Source of the DNA: Anaspis maculata
Lineage: Eukaryota; Arthropoda; Insecta; Coleoptera; Scraptiidae
Length of the DNA stretch: 64,000 nucleotides
Direction of reading: 5' to 3'
Assembly: GCA_949128115.1 (NCBI GenBank)
Contig: OX421967.1
Coordinates: forward strand, 24,258,635 to 24,322,634
Under the pieces are notes generated by a model that searched no databases, was not told the origin of the DNA, and was given only the letters and a program-made list of their open reading frames with translations. Positions 55,190 to 64,000 of this stretch are shown here, in pieces. Numbering within the stretch: position 1 is the first letter of the stretch; every line of letters starts with the position of its first letter. The translations under genes were made by a program, and so were the position numbers.

Positions 55190-57620
55190 TGTGGCTTAAG
55201 ACTCTATTCTGTACCCTGCTGTTTGGCGTGAGACTTCATCTCTTCTCTGCTCAGCTTTGCGTGAGACTCTACTCTCCTCTCTATGCGTCATAAGGCTTTC
55301 TACCCAGCTTTGTTCTTGTGTGGCGCAAAACTATTTCCTTTGTGTTGCGCAAAACTATCTCCAGTATTGCGTGAGACTATACCTCTCCTCTGTGTGGCGT
55401 GATACTATCTCCTCTGTGTGGCATCAGACTATCTCTCTCTCCAATGCGTTGCGTGAGTCTATCTCTCCCCTTTGTGTTGCGTGAGACTATTTCCTCTGTG
55501 CTGCGTAAGACTCTCTCTTCTCTGTGTTGCGTAAGACTATCTCTCTTCTCTGTATTGCGTGAGACTATGTTTCTCGTCTTTATTGCGTGAGACTATCTCC
55601 TCTGAGTTGCGTGAGACTATCTCTCAAGTGTTGCGTAAGACTATCTCCCCTCTGTGTGGCGTGAAACTCTCTCTCTTTTTTGTGCTGCGTGAGACTATCT
55701 CCTCTGGGTTGCGTGAGAGTTTCTCTTCTCTGGCGTGAGACTTTCTCTCCTCTGTGGCGTGAGACTTTCTCTTTTCTGTGGCGTAAGACTGCTTCACTCT
55801 GCTATTTGGCGTGAGGTTTCATCTTTCCTCTGCTCATTTTAGCCCAATAAGACTATATCTTATCTGCTCACTTTGGCGTGAGACTACTTCTGCCCTGTGT
55901 GGCGTGAAACTCTGTACCTCCTTTGTGTTGTGTGAGATTTCACCGTTTCTCTGCTCAATCTAGCGTGAAACTGTCTTTCTTCTGCTCAGATTGGCTTGAG
56001 ATTATATCTCTATTTTGCTCAGTTTAGCGTGACACTCTTACCTCTATTTTCCTCCGTGTGGCGTGAAACTGTGTATCTACTCTGTGTGGCGAGAAACTAT
56101 CACTGCTCTACTGTTTGGCACGAGACTTTATATCTCTTCTTTGTGGGGTGTGAGAATATATATTCATTTTATTGTGTGGTGTGAGACTTCAGCTCTCCTG
56201 CTCTGTGTGGCGTGATACTATCTCCTCCGTGTTGCGTGAGACTATCTCCTCTGTGTTGCGTGAGACTTTTTCCTCTGTGTGGTGTGAGATTGCCATCACT
56301 CTACTGTTTCACCTTTCCTCTGCTCATTCTGACTTGAAGACTATTGTCTGCTCACTTTGTGGTGTGACTTTTTCTGCCCTGTGTGGCCTGAGTTTTCATC
56401 TTTTCTCTGATCAGTCTAGCGTAAAACTGAAACTATGTATTTGTTCTGATCAGGTTAGCGTGAGACTATATTTTTACTTTGTTCAGTTTAGCGTGACACA
56501 CTACCTCTACTTTCCTTCGTATGGAGAAACCTCAGTGATACACTCGTCTGTACTCTCCTCGGTACCTCATTGTGGCGTGACTCATCCATTTCTACTCTGC
56601 TGTTGAGCGTGAGACTATCTCTGTGTTGCGTTAAACAATTTCCTCTGTGTTGCGTGAGACTTTCTCCTCTGTTGCGTGAGACTCTTTCCTCTGTTGCGTG
56701 AGACTCTCTCCTCTGTTGCGTGAGACTCTCTCCTCTGTTGCGTGAGACTCTCTCCTCTGTTGCGTGAGACTCTCTCCTCTGTTGCGTGAGACCATCTCCT
56801 CTCTGTGCTGCGAAGAGACGATCTCCTCTATGTTGCGTGAGACTATCTCCTCTGTGTTGCGTGAGACTATATCCTCTGTGTTGCGTGAGACTATCTCCTC
56901 TGTGTTGCGTGAGACTATCTCCTCTGTGTTGCGTGAGACTATCTCCTCTGTGTTGCGTGAGACTATCTCCTCTGTGTTGCGTGAGACTATCTCCTCTGTG
57001 TTGCGTGAGACTATCTCCTCTGTGTTGCGTGAGACTATCTCCTCTGTGTTGCGTGAGACTATCTCCTCTGTGTTGCGTGAGACTATCTCCTCTGTGTTGC
57101 GTGAGACTATCTCCTCTGTGTTGCGTGAGATTATCTCCTCTGTGTTGGTGAGACTATCTCCTCATGTTGCATGACACTATCTCATCCGTATTGCGTGAGA
57201 CTCTCTCCTCTTTATTGTTACGTGAGACTATCTCCTCTTTGTTGCATGAGACTATCTCCTTTTTGTTGCATGAGACTATCTCCTCTTTGTTGCATGAGAC
57301 TATCTCCTCTTTGTTGCATGAGACTATCTCCTTTTTGTTGCATGAGACTATCTCCTCTTTGTTGCATGAGACTATCTCCTCTTTGTTGCGTGAGACTATC
57401 TCTTTCCTCTGTGGCGTGAGACTGCCATTACTCTGCTGTTTGGCGTGAGATTTCACCTTCCCTTTGCTCTGAGACTCATATCTCCACTTTACTATGTGTG
57501 GCGTGAGGCCATTTCCACTCTCCTGTTTGGCGTGAGGCTGTATCTCCTCTGCTCAGTTTGGCGTGAGACTATGCCTTTATTCCCTCCTTTGTGTGGCGTG
57601 AGACATTAGGCGCTTTCCTT
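55190..57620. repeat. 24-bp minisatellite array (about 2.4 kb) with scattered satellites to 57990
   Basis: The unit is GTGAGACTATCTCCTCTGTG plus TTGC. From about 56820 to 57145 it repeats almost without change for thirteen units. A variant with TTTGTTGCAT follows at 57220-57400, and degenerate copies extend from 55190 to 57620 and sparsely to 57990. Because 24 is divisible by three, several frames on both strands stay open over the array, giving spurious ORFs of 80-136 codons. The block at about 57605-57750 interrupts the array with unrelated sequence. No gene is proposed. Confidence 0.9.
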
Positions 57621-58273
57621 CAACTAAAACGTCTCTTCGCCTTTTAGCTCAGTAAGAGGAGAGAAAAAGCGAGGAGTTGCTAAGGAGCGAGTGAGACACC
57701 ACTACCAACTGAGGTGAAAATATCTGAGATAGATGGCGAAAGGAATGCAGCTATTAACTCTCCTCTGCTGTTTGTTATGAGACACTTATCTCTACTTTCA
57801 TCTGTGTAGCGTGAGACTCCATTTTTTACTCAGCTGTTCAGCGTGAGATTTGATACCTTCTATGCTTTGTTTGGCGTGAGACACATCTCCTCCATCTGGC
57901 TTGAGACTATCTCTGTTCAGTGTGGCAGTCCCACAGTCTACCTGGAGACTATCTCTAATCTACGGCTCTGTTCTCTGTGGCCTAAGACTATCTTTAGCCG
58001 GTTCTGTGGAATCATTAACTCTGTATAAATGCAATTTTGAATTTTAATATCAAAATGAGTATACATCAGTATAACGGTTTAAATAATAACAGATCTTACA
58101 AAGGTCTAAAATAAATAGCAGTTACAATTAGCTGAAATAAAAAGCTACTTGTGAACAATAAAATAAAAAGAATACTGAAGTCATAATTCAGTAAATAAGT
58201 AGATACCATAATAATCAAAAATTTAAAACTTCCGTATAACGTTGAAATATCAAAGAGAAAGAAAACAGCTGCC

Positions 58274-58740
58274 TTATCTCAAAGCTGCCGGATGAAAATT
58301 CTCCTTATCGTCACTCTTCTTCTGATAGGGAGTCTCGATGCCGAAAGGACTGTACAGCTTCTCAGGTGTCCTGCCCAATATCTGCTTTGAAAACGTGTGC
58401 GGCGTGTTGGGCGTCATGGGGCCTTCCTCCAGGATCCGCCTTCTTCTAGTCGACGTGCGAAACTTCTGCAAACGGAATACTTCTAATGATGTTTTTTGTT
58501 TCTGACGGAACGAGGAAAACATACCTGCGTGATCGTTCCGAGGGTAGTTCTGACGTTGTTGAAGGTTTTCGAGATGCATTCGGCCCCGTTTCGCAGGACT
58601 TTCCTGGTGTTGTCGTTCAGGGACAGCACCGAGAGCACGGATCTGTTGTCTGAAGGTCTGTTTTCTTTGTCGCATTCTTCGAACTTGCCTTGCAGGCGTC
58701 TTCTGCAGTTTTGCGCGGGTCTGTTTGTGTCCTTTTCCAT
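58274..58740 (-). CDS. Small basic protein with two KEN boxes (cell-cycle candidate)
   Basis: Two exons (58740-58525 and 58465-58274), joined in phase 0 with cag|gtatgt and tttgcag borders, encode 135 aa. The start has a good context (AAAATGG). Visible features are KEN at 25-27 and 126-128, RxxL sequences at 13-16, 33-36 and 46-49, and clustered proline-directed sites (T90, T93, T105, S111, T117 before Pro). KEN and RxxL motifs are destruction signals read by the APC/C ligase, and the TP/SP sites suit CDK phosphorylation, so a mitotic protein degraded at exit is plausible. I do not recognise the family; the size would allow a securin- or sororin-like role, but no diagnostic motif is seen. It is divergent to RPA2. 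Confidence 0.75.
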
Positions 58741-59197
58741 TTTCTACTCTTTTTTGTTTACTAGTTTGTTGCTGGAATAAAATATTTGTGGCGGTTTTGA
58801 ATTGGGCCGTTGATGCACCTGTCAGTGTCAGATTCGATTTCAAACGTCATTGGCGGGTTGAAGCACAGATGGCGCTGTAGAAATTATTTTTATATTTTAT
58901 CGGATTTTCATAATTGTGGTTGAATATTTACAGGGCAACGGCTCTGATTTGCATCCAAGAGACGATTTATTCAAAATATTCTAATGGTTTTTGAATAGAA
59001 AAGCCTGAATCTGGGAAAACCAGCAAATTTCAAACTGGGGTGTTTATGATCGTCATGTTGGCAACGCTAACGTCAATGTCAAAACCGACTTCCCGCCAGG
59101 TTTTTTGTTGACAGGCACTGACAGGTCGAGTTTTTGCGTGTTTCCTGCAGGTTTTCACAAGATTTTCCGTTTTACGAGTGATTTAAAAAAATTTATC
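58741..59197. promoter_or_regulatory. Putative bidirectional promoter of the KEN-box gene and RPA2
   Basis: The start codons of two head-to-head genes are 457 bp apart. No TATA box is obvious, as is common for housekeeping divergent pairs. Upstream of the KEN-box ATG an acceptor-like attttattccag (about 58773) suggests a 5' UTR intron. Confidence 0.5.
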
Positions 59198-62100
59198 ATG
59201 TGGGACGCAAGCAGCTTCGGTAAGGATTTTGTGGATGAAATGAATTTGAGATGACCTTGACGAATTCCAGATCAATCCGCTGGCGGGTTCCAGGTGGACG
59301 GCATGAACCAAATCCAAAGCCCTAAACGTGATGTAAGCTCAGTCCTCGGCTCAGTCTTCAATGCATGGAGCTAAAGCAAAAAATAATCATCTATTTGCAT
59401 TTCAGCAAAACCGCACGTTGTCAACTGTTGTGCCGTTGTTGATCAAGCAAATCACGGAATGCACAGATGAAGTGTTTAAGTTGTGGGGGCTTCCGGTACA
59501 GATGGTAAGTGCACATGTACACTGCTGGGTGTCCCGAACTGCGTAGTTTTGTGAAATGTCACTTTCTTGCCCTATAGGCAAGTAATATAGTAATGGATCA
59601 CACATTATTTTCATGGTTTTTGAAAGAAATTAAATCGGCCAACAACTTGATGTTGTTATCTTGGAGTTTACCAGATAGGTATCATGGGATTAACAATGTT
59701 TCCATTTGGAGTTGGCTTAGCAGCTGTTTGAATGTTCACTCATTCAGGCAATCCAGTCCTTCCCAATGATGAAAATTGAAAATGTTATTGTCCAACAGAC
59801 CCTAATTAAAATGTAAAGCAAAAGACAACGACATGTTCTTCATTGTTGTAACAATCAGAACATGTGGTTGTCTCTTCTTCACTTTGAATTTATAATAAGG
59901 TTGTCTGTGATAAGGTCTACATACTGGGAGTGCAAATTTTATTGATCCTATGGAACATGTCAGAGCTCAGAATTGACATTATTGGTAGATTTATAAAAAA
60001 AGTATCTGAACTTTTTATGGCATGGATAAAAGTTATATAAAACTGCAGAAGCTTTTGATACGTGTAGATTAGGAATTTTCAAGAACTACAAGTGAAAATA
60101 GCCTACTTGAAAGTAGAGGTTTAAGTTACCTAATTGATATTTTAATGGAAGTAATGAAAGACTAGTTGACTAATGACACAATATAGCTGCCTCAAGGAAC
60201 ATTTGAATTTCACCTGACCATCTGGATATCTAATGTAAAATCTAAGATTTCAAAACTTAATCAACTTTTCTATTTCTAACCAACCTAAAAAAAACATAAT
60301 ATTATCAAAAATATCAGATAATTTTACAAATGGCTCCCACTCGATTATGGGAATAAATAAATCACAATTTCAAAACCTGTAATATCGGGCAACTGGACCT
60401 GAAACTCCTGAGATACGTATTTCGCCCTCCCATTTCTAACGCCAAAGCCTACTATGCTTCTATTCTAAAGGTGGATTTGTCAGCCTTATTATTACAAAAT
60501 TCGCCGTTTTTTTTTTTTTTAAATCATGTACTTTGGGGCTGATTTTTGTTTTTAACACTTTTTCCCAATTATAATCACCGAAATTTGTACAGATAATTCC
60601 ACTGTTTCTGGTACCCCGCCGCCGGCGCGGCGCCGCGACCTGAATTTTCTATGTCGTTTCATGGAAATATGAATATTTTTCACAATTATTTTTCCAGTTG
60701 GGGGGAAGGCCGTGATTTGCCTAATGTCAGCTGTCAGAGCAGTATTTTGACAAAACGTTCCAACTCTCGGATACTACTTATGTACCAAGTTTCATCAAAA
60801 TCTGTGGAAGTTTTTCAAATATGTAAAGAAAAACGGACGTTTCAATTTAATAATGCTGTGGTACACCTTGACGTTTATTTTCACGTCTGGCACATTATTA
60901 TGAAAACGATAAAATTATTCGAATTTAAATTTGAAAACCATCTTTTTTTTACTACAATGGACTGGATAGTGGAGTGGATGGATAGATATAATGGATGGCA
61001 GTCACGGAAGACCCATTTCAGTGCTATATTGAAGACCCGTCTTTCCTCAGCTAACCATTTTTTTACTCACCCTGGTATCTTCATCATCTTCACAGTATTT
61101 TTTTTATCCATAAGTTACTCTAGGAACTAAGCTGCGGTAGGCCTTGAAATTGAAAAAATTGACTTAAGCTCTAGCTCAAAAATGGCAAAGTGAAGAGAAG
61201 GCGAATTCCCTCAACTCCCTCAATAAAGTAATTCAAATCTAAAAAACAATTATTGTTTGCAAATTAGGCCGGCAACGATAGCGCAGGGTTACGAACCTAA
61301 AGGTAGCGAGCTCGATACCACGCGGCGGCAGTGATGAAAAACTGCCGTCGTCAACCTTTCCGGCAAGCGACCAACCCAGTCGCTGTAAATAATTGGGTAC
61401 CTGCGTTCTGTGTGAACAAAGTTGGAAAAATTTTCAGGTGCGTCACTTTTTTTGCTCGTCAGTGTATAAATAGAAAATGAGTAAATTATAAGAAAATGAT
61501 TTTCTCATAAATTCAGAACTTCTAGCAAGTTGAAGCACTTTTCCAAAATCGGGAAAATGTCATTTTTGATGTATAGGTAGGTCACTTTTCCAAAATCGGG
61601 AAAATGTAATTTTTGATGTATAGGTAGGTATATTGAAAACGGCTCAAGATATCGTGATGCGGTTTTTGCCAATCAATTTTCGGATTTTTCCCGAAAATCG
61701 ATGTGATCAATGTGCAGTCCATTTTGGCTTGTCTGTTCTGCAAATAGGCGACACCCCGAAAGACCAACAAATTTGGGCCACCTGTACGGTTTCCATTTGT
61801 TTTTTGTGTTCCAGGCACAAGTTGTAGGAGTCTTGAAAAAATTTGACGTTCAGTCTACGAAAGCAAACTGCCTCATTCAGGACCACAGCGGTGAAATCGA
61901 TGCGTTTTTGTGGCTCACCGAAAAGGACAATTCCGTAAGTCTTCCGCATGGTTTTTGTTTCTCCATCGTGTGCTAACGAGCGATGTTAATTCACAGGATT
62001 CGTCGTCCAATATTCCTCCGGTTCGCGAAGGAATTTACGTGCAAGTTTTCGGTTCGATCCGTCAACAGGAAGGCAAAAAGATCCTCATGATCCTGAAGAT

Positions 62101-62430
62101 GTTCCCGGTAGAAGATTGCAACGTGATCACCACGCACTTGCTGTCGGTCATTCACGCCCGAGTCGGTGCCGAGTCCATGTCCAAAAACGGCGGCAACGCG
62201 TTCTTGAGAACGCCCAGCACGGCCCTGGCCACTTCGATGAGCGGCATGGACGTCAGCAGCAGCACGAACGGCAACGGACCGGCCGCCCCGTCTTCTACCA
62301 CCAACCACCTCGGCTTGTCCAAAATCCAGGATCAGGTGTACAAGATTCTCCAGCCTTGCCAGTCGGCTTCCGGCATGCACAGGAAACAGATTTTGGAACA
62401 GTTCAAGCCAAATCAGGCCCTCGAGGTCAA
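59198..62430 (+). CDS. RPA2: Replication protein A 32 kDa subunit, 3'-incomplete
   Basis: Five exons join in frame: 59198-59219, 59271-59332, 59406-59504, 61815-61934 and 61997-62430. They encode 245 residues and end AA|gtacgt in phase 2, so one short exon (about 20-30 residues) must lie beyond the window. RPA2 is the middle subunit of the RPA trimer that coats single-stranded DNA in replication and repair. A Gly/Ser/Gln-rich N-terminus with an SP site precedes the OB fold (about 35-150; VVGVLKKFDVQSTKANCLIQ, DHSGEIDAFLW, YVQVFGSIRQQEGKKIL). A Ser/Asn/Pro-rich linker leads to the C-terminal winged helix from about 207 (LSKIQDQVYKILQP), which binds repair partners. Intron 3 is 2.3 kb. Confidence 0.95.
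61268..61340 (+). mobile_element. tRNA-like SINE head in RPA2 intron 3
   Basis: The plus strand shows GATAGCGCAGGGTTACG (box-A-like) and GAGCTCGATACCACGC (box-B-like) about 35 nt apart. It is less tRNA-like than the head at 47.5 kb. The 3' end and target duplication could not be defined. Confidence 0.4.
61535..61632. repeat. Two tandem 44-bp copies
   Basis: CACTTTTCCAAAATCGGGAA and TTTTTGATGTATAGGTAGGT occur twice in direct order with one or two changes, 170-270 bp upstream of RPA2 exon 4. Confidence 0.7.
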
Positions 62431-62482
62431 GTACGTTGGATTTTGATTTGATACAAAGTTTTTCTCTTTTGTCCAATCACAA

Positions 62483-62716
62483 TCTATACTCTGTACCACC
62501 CATAAATGGAGTGATCACGTGAAGAGTGCACAACCAAATTGAATAACACTGGATCAGAAATTTGCAGCAGCACTCAGCACTTCATGAGCTGTTTAAAACG
62601 CTTGCTCTGACACGCATACGTTTCATCTGACCAATCAAAACGTCGTATCTCAATTCAGGTGCTGATCACGCTCTTTTATAACCACATGTATATTCAGTTG
62701 TGGTGCAGAGTATAGA
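62483..62716. repeat. Palindromic element in the last visible RPA2 intron
   Basis: The ends TCTATACTCTGTACCAC and GTGGTGCAGAGTATAGA pair. Inner segments GTGATCACG and CTGATCACG, and a motif GAAACGTATG-like on the complement, resemble hairpin copies C and D. It may be a diverged member with extra outer arms. Confidence 0.55.
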
Positions 62717-63631
62717 CTGCCTCTTGCGGTACATCAAATTCGATCAAAGGTATTGTTCTCGGCTCGCGGCTATAGGCTACCGGCAGAATGACTACTAGCG
62801 TTCAAGTGGAGCGTTTCCAAACTAATTCCTGTGCCTGTCACATATTTTGGTAAATGTGTCAAATTTGCGCGCTCTGTTACTTGTCGTGGTGCGTGGATAA
62901 TCAATTACGGGACATTTGAAAATGAATTGTTAACCTCGTCACAAGATATCAGTTTCCAACTATGATGGGCTTCGCCTTGTCCATTAATAAATGCCAAAGA
63001 GGATTCAAAATAGTGTTACGAATTTGCTTTGGGTACCTACGTTAATAATTTAGAAAACGTTCAAATACACACAGTTTATTGCTGCATAGGCTACTAGTGC
63101 GGGCGCTAAGAGCCAAAATCGGGATGAACCTTGCAAATGATGAGGAAAGCATGAAATTCGGTACACGTACTCAGAATGAGCCCCTCTTTCAGATAAGAGG
63201 TGGAGCCACGCCGAATTTTCACAGAAAGGGGGCTCAGGGGGCTCCTAAAAGTTGAAGGTGCTAGGACTCCCACTAAACGGCTTATCAGTTCGTTTTGACA
63301 ATTAAAAAGGAAACTTATGAATATATTGTAAACATTGACGGCGTTTATTGTATTGTACCGGGAATTTTTTATTATGAAAAAAAATAAGTTCTTCGGCAGA
63401 ACACACAAATTGGTTTTATTTCATTTTCACCTACAAAGAATCAATAAGGAGATGTGCAACACGTTGATTCCCACAAATTCGTATCCTCTGAATTCGTTTG
63501 TGGAGTCAAAATTTTGATTTTGTATGTTCTTGAAGAGGGACATTTCAAAGAGTAAACTATTTTCAACACTAAGTTGAAACAGAATGTTTTCAATGTTCTG
63601 AATCGAAATTACTGAACTCCTTCCAGCAATG

Positions 63632-64000
63632 CATACCCTGAACCCTTCTTTGGAAGTACCGCGTGCGATTGAACGTGGACTAAGTCCTGAAACACTATCA
63701 GAATTTTTCTTCTGTGATGCTACTATCCACTCTCGACCAAGGCAATTAGGTTCCTACACAGCATGCGCGGAGTGTATACACGATGCAGGGTATTTTCTCG
63801 GTTCAGTCAAATTTTTCATGATTGAAATTGCGTCATAATGTTGAAATAACGTGTATACACTCCGCGCATGCTGTGTAGGAACCTAATTGCCCCGGTCGAG
63901 TGTGGATAGTAGCATCACAGAAGAAAAATTCTGATAGTGTTTCAGGACTTAGTCCACGTTCAATCGCACGCGGTACTTCCAAAGAAGGGTTCAGGGTATG
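63632..64000. repeat. Near-perfect palindrome, 150-bp arms, cut by the window end
   Basis: The left arm (63632-63781) and right arm (63851-64000) are reverse complements with only two mismatches noticed (AA versus GG at about 63739-63740). The loop is 69 bp. The arms begin CATACCCTGAACCCTTCTTT and meet at GTGTATACAC, which is itself palindromic. The right arm runs into the window end, so the true length is unknown. No coding capacity is recognised, although the left arm is open in one frame. Confidence 0.9.

Noticed and set aside
56820..57145. CRISPR-like regularity
   Set aside because: The units are directly adjacent with no spacers, in a eukaryotic genome; it is a minisatellite.
56764..57456. 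Repetitive open frames on both strands (ETISSVLR-type and KEEIVSCN-type units)
   Set aside because: They follow from a 24-bp tandem repeat divisible by three; no start context, splice signals or domain.

Overview
The window is nuclear DNA of an insect. The evidence is small spliced genes with GT-AG introns, one of them only 49 bp, the content of those genes (a DM4/12 protein, a fatty acyl-CoA reductase, a Tequila-type mosaic serine protease, RPA2), and a heavy AT-rich load of insect-style transposons. I cannot fix the order or species from sequence alone. There is no bacterial, viral or CRISPR content. Five protein genes can be supported by exon-level reading: a 3'-truncated DM4/12 gene (1577-4671, minus), a complete fatty acyl-CoA reductase (5092-12211, minus, 4 coding exons, 517 aa), a complete Tequila homologue (44793-54684, minus, 12 coding exons, 1719 aa), a small two-exon KEN-box protein (58274-58740, minus), and replication protein A 32 kDa (59198-62430, plus, last exon outside the window). 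The last two are divergently transcribed from a shared 457-bp promoter interval. LINE ORF1 and ORF2 (34507-39273, minus) are the only other long open frames that look real. Layout: 1-4.7 kb holds the DM4/12 gene, whose intron contains a solo LTR with a heat-shock-type promoter and a MITE nested inside it. 4.8-12.2 kb is the reductase gene, whose 5.4-kb first intron is packed with TA-flanked inverted-repeat elements. 12.4-34.2 kb is a gene-poor stretch made mostly of foldback elements, composite palindromes and tandem repeats, with no convincing gene. 34.2-39.6 kb is a full-length two-ORF non-LTR retrotransposon with 12-bp target-site duplications. 39.6-44.6 kb is more repeats, including a 1.8-kb foldback. 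44.8-54.7 kb is the Tequila gene. 55.2-57.6 kb is a 24-bp minisatellite. 58.2-64 kb is the cell-cycle and replication gene pair, ending in a near-perfect 150-bp-arm palindrome cut by the window edge. The dominant theme is inverted-repeat DNA. At least fifteen elements, from 116 bp to 1.8 kb, form potential hairpins, many flanked by TA. A family of short palindromes (116-188 bp) shares an inner arm motif close to AGGCAGGCTGTG and recurs seven times, mostly in introns. Several nested insertions let the empty site be read directly: a MITE inside an LTR, a hairpin inside a tandem array, a LINE inside a dispersed repeat, and a LINE tail inside a foldback. These are the best-supported novel observations. 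All family assignments come from reading motifs; no database search was run.
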